Source of the DNA: an uncultured bacterium | GTDB taxonomy: Bacteria > Cyanobacteriota > Vampirovibrionia > Gastranaerophilales > Gastranaerophilaceae | Reading direction: 5' to 3' | DNA length: 45,832 bases | Assembly (NCBI GenBank): GCA_948684385.1 | Contig: CAPQCU010000004.1 | Location: forward strand, 51,322-97,153 | Part shown: piece by piece, positions 7,442 through 15,767 of the stretch | Numbering within the stretch: position 1 is the stretch's first letter | Layout of the letters: every line of letters begins with the position of its first letter | Translations under genes and position numbers: made by a program | The notes under the pieces: generated by a model | The model's database searches: none | Told to the model about the DNA's origin: nothing | Seen by the model: the letters and a program-made list of their open reading frames with translations, nothing else

Positions 7442-7833
7442 AAATTTTCCATTAATCATTCCAGCTTATAGAGCAAACTTACCGACCCCTTTCATTTACC
7501 CCCTTCCGCCTGTGCAATCAAAGATTGCTACGGCGGTGACGTAAAGTTCCGTCCTCAGTTCACCGCCTCACCGGCACTGAATTCGGACTACACTCCGGGC
7601 TAACGCCTTTTAAAATTAAGCCCCTTTTGGAAGAGAGACAAAAGAGGCAAGGCTGATTATTATGAAGAAAAGATTTTTGCTTTAGGAAGTAAGTCGAATA
7701 CACACACAATGCCTAATCAAATTTTCGTCGAAATCCGACAATATCACTAGTTGTTTCCGACTTACATATATATTTTAGCATTAGTCCGAAACTTTCTTAA
7801 TCTTCTTAAGTAGTAGCTCTTTTGTACTATTTA
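7442..7833. other. Gene-free stretch with GC-rich, structured segment
   Basis: No convincing gene is present. The 7490-7610 part is clearly richer in G+C than its surroundings and can fold in two exclusive ways: CCGCC (7506-7510) with GGCGG (7532-7536) enclosing GCAATC/GATTGC (7514-7528), or GGCGGTGA (7532-7539) with TCACCGCC (7560-7567). A further hairpin with one mismatch lies at about 7622-7651 (GCCCCTTTTG/CAAAAGAGGC). GTAAGTCG (7689-7696) and CGACTTAC (7758-7765) are inverted. It may be a non-coding RNA, a dispersed repeat or a decayed element. Confidence 0.4.
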
Positions 7834-8712
7834 TTATTTTTTAAGCTTATCAATTCTCGGCCCGACATATTTGCCAATTAAAACATTTTCTACAAAATTG
7901 TCTATAGGCTTAATCGCAAGCCCCAGTGCAAGAAACCCGCCTACTGTTTTGATAAAATTACCTTTGAGCATTTTGCCTTTTTGATATTTTGTTAAAACAC
8001 TTTTTACTGCAACACTCTCTGTTTGACCGTCTTTAAGCGCACTAATATACTTTGAATACCAGCCTCCGGATTTTACCTCTTCAGAAGGATTTAACAAATC
8101 TTTTCTAAGCTGTATCAAATCACGGATAGTTTTTTCAGCATAGTTTTCAAAATGGTGTTTTTTATCACCTTTAAACAGCCTGACTGGTTTCTTTCCATAA
8201 TGATAATCCGCACTGTCTGTAACCTGAGACAAAAACTCTTTTACACATTCCTCGTCGCGTCCGTCAAACGCACGCATTTTTCCGTTTGCGATAAAATGTT
8301 CTGCTGCCTGAGAAATATGTTCTTTCGCATTCAGACTGACTTTATCATCCATAACTTTTCCGAACTGTGAAAAAATATTCTGCCCGATTTTTACAGCAAC
8401 AACTGGCAGGGCAACACTTGCAAGTCCTTGAAAAATTGCCTGTTTCAAAGCTCTTCTGGAATCAGGACTGTATTCTGTCCGGTCATTTTTGTATTTATCA
8501 TAAACATCAGCTCCAATGTACATTAAAGCCGGCACCCACGTTAAATTTGCATAGTTTCCTATAAGCGGACGGAGAGCTTCGCCGACTTCGTTAGTAAACG
8601 CGCACCCTCTAAGAGGCCAGTTCATCATTGGGTCAGTATAATGACCCGTTTTATCAACTGAATGGTTATCCGCTTTACAGCTTACTGTATACCCGCCAAC
8701 AGGCTTAATCAT
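7834..8712 (-). CDS. Unknown protein with hydrophobic segments
   Basis: I do not recognise this 292-residue protein. AAGGAGA lies 9 bases before the ATG, so it is clearly translated. There is no signal peptide; the N-terminus is polar (YTVSCKADNHSVDKTGHYTD). Moderately hydrophobic helices lie at about 55-65, 90-115 (GLASVALPVVAVKIGQNIF) and 250-275 (TVGGFLALGLAIKPIDNFVE). The middle is charged and helical. It is monocistronic and divergent from uvrB. In style it resembles the other lineage-specific proteins with membrane-associated helices at 35203-35493 and 39419-40210. Confidence 0.7.
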   Translation of the reverse strand: MIKPVGGYTVSCKADNHSVDKTGHYTDPMMNWPLRGCAFTNEVGEALRPLIGNYANLTWVPALMYIGADVYDKYKNDRTEYSPDSRRALKQAIFQGLASVALPVVAVKIGQNIFSQFGKVMDDKVSLNAKEHISQAAEHFIANGKMRAFDGRDEECVKEFLSQVTDSADYHYGKKPVRLFKGDKKHHFENYAEKTIRDLIQLRKDLLNPSEEVKSGGWYSKYISALKDGQTESVAVKSVLTKYQKGKMLKGNFIKTVGGFLALGLAIKPIDNFVENVLIGKYVGPRIDKLKK

Positions 8713-8818
8713 CCGGCTTTATCTCCTTCATACAAAATTTGCTATTTATTTAACATGGCTAAAAACTAAAATTTGCGTCTTTATTTACAAAATTTTACAA
8801 AATTTTGTCTCAACGTAG

Positions 8819-8824
8819 TATAAT
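8819..8824 (+). promoter_or_regulatory. uvrB: -10 box of uvrB, leaderless configuration
   Basis: A consensus TATAAT lies six bases before ATG 8831, with TTTACA at 8794-8799 as a possible -35 (long spacer). No Shine-Dalgarno sequence could fit between start point and ATG. Confidence 0.6.
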
Positions 8825-8830
8825 TATATC

Positions 8831-10813
8831 ATGGAAAGAAAATTTGAACTTGTATCTAAATATAAACCCTCAGGAGACCAGCCAAAAGCTATACAGCAGC
8901 TTGTTGAAGGAGTTAAGCGCGGAGACGATACTCAGACTTTACTGGGGATTACAGGCTCAGGTAAAACTTTTACTATCGCAAATGTGATTGAGCAAATACA
9001 AAAACCTACACTTATTATTGCACATAACAAAACTCTGGCGGCACAGCTTTATAATGAGTTTAAAGAACTTTTTCCAAATAACGCCGTTGAGTATTTTATT
9101 TCTTATTACGATTATTATCAGCCGGAAGCTTACATTCCGAGAACGGATACTTATATTGAAAAATCTGCGAGCATTAACGAAGAAATTGACCGTTTAAGGC
9201 ACAACACAACACGAAGTCTTTACGAAAGAAACGACGTAATTATTGTTGCATCAGTAAGCTGCATTTACGGTTTGGGTTTGCCTGAAAGTTATTTTAAAGG
9301 GACTATCAAAATCAGCGTCGGCGATACTTTAGACAGAGCTGATTTGATTAAACACCTTGTAATGACGCAGTACACAAGAAACGACCTTGTGCTAGAGCGT
9401 TCTACTTTCAGAGCGAGAGGCGATATTTTAGAAATCATGCCGGCTTATGAAAAGATTGTCACAAGGATTTATTTCTTCGGTGATGAAATTGAAAAAATCG
9501 TAAGAATAGATAATCTTACAGGTGAAATTCTCGAAGCTCCGGAGAGTGTTATGATTTATCCTGCCGTGCATTATATTGCTTATGACGAAAATGAAGACGA
9601 AACTCTTGCGATGATTAGAACAGAGCTTAAAAATCGTGTTGCAGAGCTTGAGAGCCAGAACAAGATTTTGGAATCCCAAAGGCTGCAGCAGAGAGTTAAA
9701 TACGATATCGAAATGATTAAGGAAATGGGCTACTGCACCGGTATTGAAAACTATTCAAGGATTATTGAGCGCAGACCTCCGGGTTCTGCTCCGGCAACAC
9801 TTCTTGATTATTTTCAGGGAGATTTTTTAACAGTTATTGACGAATCTCACGTTACTATTCCGCAGCTTAACGGGATGTATCACGGAGATGCTTCAAGAAA
9901 AAATACGCTGGTAGAATTCGGGTTTAGACTTCCGTGCGCAAAGGATAACAGACCTTTAAAAAGTGAAGAATTTTTTGCAAAAGTCGGTCAAAAAATTTAT
10001 ATTTCCGCAACGCCAGCCGAATTTGAGAAGAAAACTTCCGAACAAATGGTTGAACAGATTATCAGACCGACAGGACTTGTTGACCCGAAAATCACGATTA
10101 AGCCGATTGAATCTCAGATACCGGATTTGAAGGCTGAAATTGAAAAACGTGCAAAAAAAGAAGAGCGAGTTCTTATCACAACACTTACAAAGAAAATGGC
10201 AGAAGATTTATGCGATTATTTCTTGCAGGAAGGCATTAGAGTAAGGTATTTACATAGCGGAATAAAATCAATTGAACGTGTTGAGATTTTAAGAGACTTG
10301 AGACTTGGTGAATTTGACGTTCTAATCGGGGTTAACCTTTTAAGAGAAGGACTTGATATTCCGGAAGTTTCACTCGTTGCGATTATGGATGCAGACAAAG
10401 AAGGATTTTTACGTTCTGACACAAGCTTAATCCAGACAATCGGTCGTGCTGCGCGTAATGCTTGCGGTGAAGTAATTATGTACGCGGATAAGATAACAGA
10501 TTCGATGCAGAGAGCAATTGACGAAACAAACAGAAGACGCGAAATTCAACTTGAGCATAACAAAAAATACGGAATTATTCCGCAGACAATCAAGAAACCG
10601 ATTGAAAACAACCTTCTTTCACTTGTTGCAAGCTATAGAGACCTTGAAGACATTGTTGCAGAAGAGATGGTTGAACTTGGTATTGACAAGAAAGATTTGC
10701 CGAAGTTGATTACGAAGTTAGAAAAAGACATGCACAAAGCTGCGAAGCTGCTTGATTTTGAGCGCGCAGCAGAGATTAGAGACCAGTTGAAAAAGTTAAG
10801 AGAAATGGTGTAG
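8831..10813 (+). CDS. uvrB: Excinuclease ABC subunit UvrB
   Basis: This 660-residue full-length UvrB is the damage-verifying helicase of nucleotide excision repair, acting with UvrA and UvrC. It has Walker A GITGSGKT at 39-46, the beta-hairpin region SYYDYYQPEAYIPRTDTYIE, motif II VIDESHVTIPQ, motif VI-type QTIGRAARN, and a C-terminal UVR helix pair (ITKLEKDMHKAAKLLDFERAAEIRDQL) that binds UvrC. Length and motifs are normal. It stands alone, convergent with the 3-methyladenine glycosylase, another repair gene, 9 bp away. Confidence 0.98.
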   Translation: MERKFELVSKYKPSGDQPKAIQQLVEGVKRGDDTQTLLGITGSGKTFTIANVIEQIQKPTLIIAHNKTLAAQLYNEFKELFPNNAVEYFISYYDYYQPEAYIPRTDTYIEKSASINEEIDRLRHNTTRSLYERNDVIIVASVSCIYGLGLPESYFKGTIKISVGDTLDRADLIKHLVMTQYTRNDLVLERSTFRARGDILEIMPAYEKIVTRIYFFGDEIEKIVRIDNLTGEILEAPESVMIYPAVHYIAYDENEDETLAMIRTELKNRVAELESQNKILESQRLQQRVKYDIEMIKEMGYCTGIENYSRIIERRPPGSAPATLLDYFQGDFLTVIDESHVTIPQLNGMYHGDASRKNTLVEFGFRLPCAKDNRPLKSEEFFAKVGQKIYISATPAEFEKKTSEQMVEQIIRPTGLVDPKITIKPIESQIPDLKAEIEKRAKKEERVLITTLTKKMAEDLCDYFLQEGIRVRYLHSGIKSIERVEILRDLRLGEFDVLIGVNLLREGLDIPEVSLVAIMDADKEGFLRSDTSLIQTIGRAARNACGEVIMYADKITDSMQRAIDETNRRREIQLEHNKKYGIIPQTIKKPIENNLLSLVASYRDLEDIVAEEMVELGIDKKDLPKLITKLEKDMHKAAKLLDFERAAEIRDQLKKLREMV

Positions 10814-10822
10814 TGTACTCAG

Positions 10823-11356
10823 CTACTTCCTAGACACCCATGCATTATCTTTAATATAAAACCTCCACGGATAATCCGCAGCAAGCTTTATCCCAATCCG
10901 TGTTGTTTCAACAATTTCTGCCGGCTTTTTCCCGCGCTCAATCCACACCGGAGAGTCTTCGGAAGTCAAATCAATCCCATTAAGTTCTTTTGTTATATTC
11001 AAAGCTTTACATAACCTTGCCGGCCCGTTTGTACCTTCAAACCCCAGAGGCTCAAGCGCCCTGATCAAAACCGCACACCCTCTGCCTTCTTTTTCTGTCA
11101 CTACATTCATGCAGTGATGCATTCCATAAGTAAAATAAACATACAAATGTCCGCCTTCACGAAACATAACTTCACATCTCGGAGTAAGTCCTTTAAAAGC
11201 GTGGCACGACGGTTCATCCTGCGTGTAAGCTTCGGTCTCAACAATTATTCCCCTAAAAACAGTGTTGCCAATCTTTCTGCATAAAACGCAGCCAAGAAGA
11301 TTTCTCGCCACCGTTAAAGTATTTTTCTTAAAAAAACTCCGTTTTAATCTCGACAT
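10823..11356 (-). CDS. mpg: 3-methyladenine DNA glycosylase (Mpg/AAG family)
   Basis: This 177-residue protein is a compact AAG-type base-excision enzyme that removes alkylated purines. Recognisable are the N-terminal ARNLLGCVLCRK, GIIVETEAY (the active-site glutamate region), HAFKGLTPR, and YFTYGMHHCMNVV, followed by LIRALEP and the GPARLCKALNI segment. It is slightly shorter than usual (about 190-200 residues), with the C-terminus ending soon after the RIG motif. It is read divergently from the WG-repeat gene over only 46 bp; TAAATT sits six bases before its ATG. Confidence 0.93.
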   Translation of the reverse strand: MSRLKRSFFKKNTLTVARNLLGCVLCRKIGNTVFRGIIVETEAYTQDEPSCHAFKGLTPRCEVMFREGGHLYVYFTYGMHHCMNVVTEKEGRGCAVLIRALEPLGFEGTNGPARLCKALNITKELNGIDLTSEDSPVWIERGKKPAEIVETTRIGIKLAADYPWRFYIKDNAWVSRK

Positions 11357-11362
11357 AAAGAT

Positions 11363-11396
11363 AATTTAACACAATTTTCTGATTTTGTGCTAATCT
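11363..11396. promoter_or_regulatory. Divergent leaderless promoters (mpg / WG-repeat gene)
   Basis: TAAATT (11363-11368, minus) is six bases before ATG 11356, and TAATCT (11391-11396, plus) is six bases before ATG 11403. Both spacings put the start point on the start codon. The whole spacer between the two genes is 46 bp. Confidence 0.5.
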
Positions 11397-11402
11397 TTTG
11401 TT

Positions 11403-12272
11403 ATGAGGAAGTTTGCTTTATTAATATTGTTATTATTAATCATTCAGAATGCTTCATTTGCAAGATCAGCAGTCTATAATGAAGACGGTAAATTCGGGCT
11501 GAAAAGTGAAACCGGAGAGGTTATTACGCTTGCAAAATACAAAAAACTTATCCGCCTCGGAGAGTCCGGCTGGATTTTTCAAAGCGGGAGTAAATTCGGT
11601 GTAATGGATGATTCCGGTAAAATCCTTGTTGAGCCGAAATACAACAAAGCAGACCGATTTTTAGGCAAATATGCAAAACTCACACGCGGAGAAAAAACAG
11701 GACTCTTTGATGAAAAAGGGTTTGAAATTCTGCCTCCGGTCTATTCTTCTATTGACCTTCTCTATGGCGGAATGCTTCTTACCAACAAGAATTATAAATA
11801 CGGAATAACAGACCATAACGGACAGCCTATTTTAGATAATATTTTTGACGATATTTATATGCCAAAGCCAAACGTTATGGTAATTACATACAACGGTCAA
11901 ACTTACGAAATCGAAGGCGCAAATAAAGACCAGTTAACTCTTCCTCAAGGTGCTGACTGGTCAAATAGAGACTCCGGTTTAACTATTACGGAACTTGTTT
12001 CTAAACCTGTAGTTACAACAGGATATTACGGTGTAAGCGCAACAAATTATCTGTTAAAAATATTTTCTTCAATTTCATCTGCATACGAGCAAACAATTGA
12101 CGAGCTTATGTTCGCGCAAGGTGCAGACGCAGCGGGAGTTATCATGAAATTTACATGGGTTCCGCGTTTTCCGGTTGTTTATGTAAGAAAATACTGCCAG
12201 AACCTTACTGCACCAAATAACGGGCCTTTGAATGAGGTTAAGGCAAATTTAAAAAAACAATTAGTAGAATAG
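11403..12272 (+). CDS. Secreted WG-repeat protein
   Basis: In this 289-residue protein residues 1-20 form a signal peptide (MRKFALLILLLLIIQNASFA). WG-type beta repeats fill about 23-165: NEDGKFGLKSETGEVI, GSKFGVMDDSGKILVEPKY, GEKTGLFDEKGFEILPPVY and KYGITDHNGQPILDN. The remaining 120 residues are of unknown fold. WG repeats are common in bacterial surface or periplasmic proteins and mediate protein contacts. It lies 9 bp before the DUF2157 gene, so it may share its transcript. Confidence 0.85.
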   Translation: MRKFALLILLLLIIQNASFARSAVYNEDGKFGLKSETGEVITLAKYKKLIRLGESGWIFQSGSKFGVMDDSGKILVEPKYNKADRFLGKYAKLTRGEKTGLFDEKGFEILPPVYSSIDLLYGGMLLTNKNYKYGITDHNGQPILDNIFDDIYMPKPNVMVITYNGQTYEIEGANKDQLTLPQGADWSNRDSGLTITELVSKPVVTTGYYGVSATNYLLKIFSSISSAYEQTIDELMFAQGADAAGVIMKFTWVPRFPVVYVRKYCQNLTAPNNGPLNEVKANLKKQLVE

Positions 12273-12281
12273 GGATTTTTT

Positions 12282-13433
12282 ATGAAAAACATTGAAAGAT
12301 GGTTAAAAAACGGGCTAATTGATGAAAATCTGGCTCAAATTCTTTGTGCTGATTTGAAAAAAGAAGCCGAAAGAAAACAAAAACTTACAATGCAGGTTGT
12401 ATTATACACAATCGGCGTAATTTTATTAGGAACCGGAGTAATAACTTTTGTAGCCGGAAACGACTGGTTATTAAAGCTTTTAAAATCCGTTCCCGTCCTT
12501 CAAATTCTGATTCTTTTTATCTGTGCAGCAGCTTCGCTCTTGGGAGGCTGGAAGCTTGGATATGAAACCAAAAAGTTTCCGCGCCTTGGAAACGCACTTA
12601 TATTCTTATCAACACTGCTTATAGGAGCGTGTTATATACAAATCGGACAAACTTACAACTGGAGCACTAATACTGCTGAAATTTTATTACTCTGGTTTTT
12701 AAGCATCTTCCCGCTCGCTTTTCTTTTCAAAAGCAAATCAATTAACTGGCTTTCAATTATCCTGTTTGTTACCGCATTTCCATATTTTTATTATGAATGG
12801 AGATACGATACCGCGGAGGTCTGGACAATTTTTATGCCGTTTTCTTTATTTGGAATACTTTACACATTTGCAAATATTCCAGCTATCAAAGAAAAGTTTA
12901 ATGAATTTTCTATGAGTTATAAGCTTGTAGCAATATTGCCTCTATTTTTCACTTTACTTATTTTAATCTTTTCGGTCGAAAGCTCGTATAATATGGTTAA
13001 TAGTCACTATATTATTGTTCCGATTGCAATTACTGTTTTTAGTTTTATAAATTACTATTTTGAAAAAAATCATGATTATTTAATAAAACTTGAAACAGCA
13101 TTTGTAGTTTTGACTATGTTTTTATTAGAAACAATGCTTTTGCTTCCAGCTGTAAACGAAATCGCAATAATAATTACAGCACATTTGTTTATAATTTTTA
13201 TAATCGCAATGGGTTTATACAGGGGATACAAATATGAAAATGTTTCGTTAATAAACCTCTCCAACTTCTTTCTATTAATCTATATTTTAAGCGTTTACTG
13301 CAGATACGGCTGGAGTTTTATGGATAAAACATTATTCTTTTTAATCGGCGGTATCGGACTTGTAAGCTTAGGAATTTTTCTTGAAAAAGACAAAAATAAA
13401 CGTCTTAAAACCACAAAAGAGGAGCAGGAATAA
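12282..13433 (+). CDS. DUF2157 membrane protein
   Basis: This 383-residue protein has a cytoplasmic N-terminal helix-rich segment (IERWLKNGLIDENLAQILCADL, the DUF2157 signature), then about ten membrane helices from residue 38. It overlaps the next gene by one base (TAATG). DUF2157 proteins are frequently encoded next to GDYXXLXY proteins, as here, which suggests a complex of unknown function in the envelope. Confidence 0.85.
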   Translation: MKNIERWLKNGLIDENLAQILCADLKKEAERKQKLTMQVVLYTIGVILLGTGVITFVAGNDWLLKLLKSVPVLQILILFICAAASLLGGWKLGYETKKFPRLGNALIFLSTLLIGACYIQIGQTYNWSTNTAEILLLWFLSIFPLAFLFKSKSINWLSIILFVTAFPYFYYEWRYDTAEVWTIFMPFSLFGILYTFANIPAIKEKFNEFSMSYKLVAILPLFFTLLILIFSVESSYNMVNSHYIIVPIAITVFSFINYYFEKNHDYLIKLETAFVVLTMFLLETMLLLPAVNEIAIIITAHLFIIFIIAMGLYRGYKYENVSLINLSNFFLLIYILSVYCRYGWSFMDKTLFFLIGGIGLVSLGIFLEKDKNKRLKTTKEEQE

Positions 13434-13897
13434 TGAAAAAATTGATTTATATAATTATACTAATCTGGGCTCTTATTGCCGGAAGCGTAACAGCTTACAA
13501 CGAAATTATCCTTAGCAGAGGAAAAGAAATTCTTTTAAAAGTAATGCCTGTTGACCCGAGAGATTTTTTAAGAGGCGACTATGTAACTTTAAGATACGAT
13601 ATCAATACCTTTAAAAGAAATAATGACTTGCATGGTAATGTTTATGTTGTTCTTGGCAAAAATCCTGATGAAACTTACGGTATAGAAAGAATTACTTACC
13701 AAAAACCAAAAACAGAAATATTTTTAAAAGGCGAAAAATACGGCAAACGCATTGATTACAAATCTATACAGCAGTATTTTGTACAAGAAGGCGAAGGCAG
13801 GAAATTAGAAAAACAGCTTGCCAAAGGCGGACTTGCAAGAATTTCTGTTGATAAAAACGGAAACGCCAGAATAAAAGAAATCATAGTTTCAGAATAG
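13433..13897 (+). CDS. GDYXXLXY-motif membrane-anchored protein
   Basis: This 154-residue protein has one N-terminal membrane helix (about 4-22) and then an extracytoplasmic domain carrying RGDYVTLRYDI near 43-53, the signature after which the family is named. The function is unknown. Translational coupling with the DUF2157 gene and frequent co-occurrence of the two families make an interaction likely. Confidence 0.88.
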   Translation: MKKLIYIIILIWALIAGSVTAYNEIILSRGKEILLKVMPVDPRDFLRGDYVTLRYDINTFKRNNDLHGNVYVVLGKNPDETYGIERITYQKPKTEIFLKGEKYGKRIDYKSIQQYFVQEGEGRKLEKQLAKGGLARISVDKNGNARIKEIIVSE

Positions 13898-13904
13898 TTC
13901 ATGA

Positions 13905-13910
13905 TATAAT
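13905..13910 (+). promoter_or_regulatory. hom: -10 box before hom
   Basis: TATAAT seven bases before ATG 13918. The predicted mRNA would start at or just before 13918 and carry AAGGAG (13921-13926) six bases before ATG 13933, so two start modes are possible. Confidence 0.55.
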
Positions 13911-13932
13911 TAATCTAATGAAGGAGAATTAT

Positions 13933-15189
13933 ATGAACAAACTAAGAATAGGACTTATCGGACTCGGAACAGTAGGATGCGGAGTTTATAAAACATTAGA
14001 ACATATCGACAACGTAGAAATTGTTAAAGTTGCAGTAAAAAATCTCAACAAACAGCGTTCTGTTGATGTTCCTGCTGAAATGCTTACGGGAGACCCTTAC
14101 GAAGTTGTTAATAATCCTTCTATTGATGTTGTAGTAGAACTTATCGGAGGAGTAAACCCTGCGTGGGATTACATTTCAACTGCAATCAAAAACGGAAAAC
14201 ATATTGTTACCGCAAACAAAGAGCTTCTTGCAAAAAAAGGTGAAGAACTTTTCAACCTTGCAGAAGAACACAATCGCGTATGCCTTTACGAAGCTGCGAT
14301 TGCCGGCGGAATTCCAATTATTATGCCGATTAAGACTATTTTAGCAGGTAACAAAATCAACAAAATTCAGGCAATCTTAAACGGAACAACAAATTACATT
14401 CTGACAAAAATGGATGCTGACGGAGCTTCTTATGAAGATGTGCTTAAAGAAGCGCAGCAGCTTGGTTACGCAGAAACAGACCCGACCGGAGATGTCGAAG
14501 GATTTGATGCAATGTATAAAATTACAACACTTGCTACAATTGCATTTAACTCAAGAGTAAAAGTTGAAAACGTTTACAGAGAAGGCATTACAAAGATTAG
14601 AAAAGAAGATATCTTAAGAGCAAACGAGCTTGGATTTAAAATCAAGCTTATTGCAAACGCAACAATTGATGAAAATAATAACGCAGACGTACGTGTTCAC
14701 CCGATGCTTGTTCCTAAGAATAACATGCTGGCTCATATTGATTACGTAACGAACTCTGTTGCAATTACCGGTCATCCGATTGGCCACATTGTACTTTCAG
14801 GTCCCGGCGCAGGAGAGTTTCCGACCGCAAGTTCGGTTGTAGGCGATATTCTGGCAATAGCAAGAGAATTCAACACAACGGATTATCTTCTCCCTATGAT
14901 GAGATGCCACCATCATTCGACCGCAAATCCTGTGAAAATTGAAGACACTTATAATAAGTATTACCTTTCAATCACAGCTCCGAACGCAATCGGTGTTATC
15001 GCAAAAATCGGTACAATTTGTGCAAACAAAGACATCAGCCTTTCAAGTATTTTGCAAAAAGGTGTAGAAGCCGATAATACTGCTGAAATTACGGTTATTA
15101 CAGAAATGTGTCTGGAAAAGAAAATCAGAGAAGTTGTCTCAGAACTCGATAACTGCACAGTTAACAGCATTATAAGAGTCGCAAACTAG
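13933..15189 (+). CDS. hom: Homoserine dehydrogenase
   Basis: This 418-residue protein has the NAD(P)-binding IGLIGLGTVGCGVYK at the N-terminus, the catalytic region (EAAIAGGIPIIMPIKTILAG, ILNGTTNYIL, YAETDPTGDVEGFDA) and a C-terminal ACT domain from about residue 345 (YYLSITAPNAIGVIAKIGTI) for feedback control, usually by threonine. It reduces aspartate semialdehyde to homoserine. The start is placed at 13933 because AAGGAG is ideally spaced; ATG 13918 is in frame and is almost at the predicted transcription start. thrC lies 1.6 kb downstream. Confidence 0.96.
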   Translation: MNKLRIGLIGLGTVGCGVYKTLEHIDNVEIVKVAVKNLNKQRSVDVPAEMLTGDPYEVVNNPSIDVVVELIGGVNPAWDYISTAIKNGKHIVTANKELLAKKGEELFNLAEEHNRVCLYEAAIAGGIPIIMPIKTILAGNKINKIQAILNGTTNYILTKMDADGASYEDVLKEAQQLGYAETDPTGDVEGFDAMYKITTLATIAFNSRVKVENVYREGITKIRKEDILRANELGFKIKLIANATIDENNNADVRVHPMLVPKNNMLAHIDYVTNSVAITGHPIGHIVLSGPGAGEFPTASSVVGDILAIAREFNTTDYLLPMMRCHHHSTANPVKIEDTYNKYYLSITAPNAIGVIAKIGTICANKDISLSSILQKGVEADNTAEITVITEMCLEKKIREVVSELDNCTVNSIIRVAN

Positions 15190-15223
15190 CTTTCTTCTCC
15201 TTCACAGGAATAAATGTTTTTGA

Positions 15224-15249
15224 TGTTACATAGTAATATTATTTTTTTT
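15224..15249 (+). terminator. Weak hairpin plus T run after hom
   Basis: TGTTAC (15224-15229) pairs with GTAATA (15233-15238), followed by TTATTTTTTTT. The stem is short; a moderate-confidence terminator for hom. Confidence 0.4.
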
Positions 15250-15262
15250 CAAAAAGAAATCA

Positions 15263-15268
15263 TATTAT
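15263..15268 (+). promoter_or_regulatory. -10 box of the small RHH gene, leaderless configuration
   Basis: TATTAT lies six bases before ATG 15275; no Shine-Dalgarno sequence is present. Confidence 0.45.
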
Positions 15269-15274
15269 ATAAAT

Positions 15275-15436
15275 ATGTTTAAAATTGAAAAACCTGAAAT
15301 GATAAATAAAACATTTAGACTGCCTCTTTTGTTGATACAAGAATTACAAACCATAGCACAAAACAAAGGCATATCTTTGAATAAATTAATTGAACAATGC
15401 TGCAAATATGCTATTAACAATTTGGATAAAGAATAA
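15275..15436 (+). CDS. Tiny ribbon-helix-helix protein (53 residues)
   Basis: The translation is a complete Arc/CopG-like domain: a beta strand INKTFRLPLLLIQELQTIAQ (alternating residues, then helix A) and ISLNKLIEQCCKYAINNL (turn and helix B). It should form a dimeric DNA-binding protein. It lies just before two small-RNA genes and may control them or be the antitoxin-like part of a decayed module. A similar stand-alone RHH gene is at 34822-34986. It is too short for usual gene-finding cut-offs. Confidence 0.7.
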   Translation: MFKIEKPEMINKTFRLPLLLIQELQTIAQNKGISLNKLIEQCCKYAINNLDKE

Positions 15437-15444
15437 ACACCCAC

Positions 15445-15472
15445 TTGCAAAACTTTTAAAATCGTTTATAAT
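15445..15472 (+). promoter_or_regulatory. Promoter of small RNA copy A
   Basis: TTGCAA (15445-15450), 16 bp, TATAAT (15467-15472). The same promoter, with only the last three spacer bases changed, drives copy B. Confidence 0.75.
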
Positions 15473-15478
15473 AAAAAT

Positions 15479-15557
15479 ATCGGGGCGGTAGCGTCAACTA
15501 CCGTAACCTGTATAGAACTAAAGTGGTGCTTATCTGTTTAGATAGGCACTGTTTATT
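15479..15557 (+). ncRNA. Small RNA copy A, candidate antisense antitoxin
   Basis: A consensus-like promoter and a terminator define a transcript of about 79 nt. It has hairpin 1 CGGTAG (15486-15491)/CTACCG (15498-15503) with a 6-nt loop, an unpaired middle, and a terminator stem GTGCTTATC (15526-15534)/GATAGGCAC (15541-15549) followed by TGTTTATT. There is no start codon with a ribosome site on this strand. Its 3' part is antisense to the end of the hydrophobic peptide gene at 15530-15607. From the -35 box through the first hairpin (67 bp) it matches copy B at 61 positions. Confidence 0.65.
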
Positions 15558-15607
15558 ATGTGCAAAATTAAAAATAACATAATTAAAGTCAAATTGATAT
15601 TTTCCAT
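15530..15607 (-). CDS. Small hydrophobic peptide, candidate type I toxin (25 residues)
   Basis: ATG 15605-15607 is preceded, 8 bases away, by AAAGGAGGG (15615-15623), one of the strongest ribosome sites in the window. The peptide begins MENINLTLIM, continues with a membrane-helix core LFLILHII and ends NSAYLNR with a positive C-terminus. Length and composition are those of type I toxins such as Ibs, Ldr or Fst; I claim no homology. The last 28 bases are covered by the oppositely transcribed small RNA A. The strong ribosome site argues against a chance reading frame. Confidence 0.6.
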   Translation of the reverse strand: MENINLTLIMLFLILHIINSAYLNR

Positions 15608-15614
15608 AACTTAG

Positions 15615-15623
15615 CCCTCCTTT
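15615..15623 (-). promoter_or_regulatory. Strong ribosome binding site of the hydrophobic peptide
   Basis: AAAGGAGGG on the minus strand is nearly a full anti-16S match, with 8 bases from GGAGG to the ATG. Confidence 0.75.
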
Positions 15624-15733
15624 CAATCAAACTATCAGTTCTTGAACTAAAGTAATATTGTCCTGATGTTTTAGAAAAGATACAGGCTTAGCCCCTTTGA
15701 TATTTTTTCAATGTTCTAAATTTTTATTCTTGC

Positions 15734-15761
15734 TTGCAAAACTTTTAAAATAAGTTATAAT
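15734..15761 (+). promoter_or_regulatory. Promoter of small RNA copy B
   Basis: TTGCAA (15734-15739), 16 bp, TATAAT (15756-15761), as in copy A. Confidence 0.75.
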
Positions 15762-15767
15762 AGAAAT

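Noticed and set aside
7442..7660. tRNA or tmRNA in the GC-rich gap
   Set aside because: I could not fold a cloverleaf or find a T-loop GTTCGAATC-like sequence or CCA end; hairpins are of another type.
8805..8987. Open frame starting before uvrB
   Set aside because: It overlaps the uvrB N-terminus in another frame; uvrB motifs are unambiguous and start at 8831.
12282..13897. DUF2157/GDYXXLXY pair as a new system
   Set aside because: The pairing of these two families is already known; it is only functionally uncharacterised.
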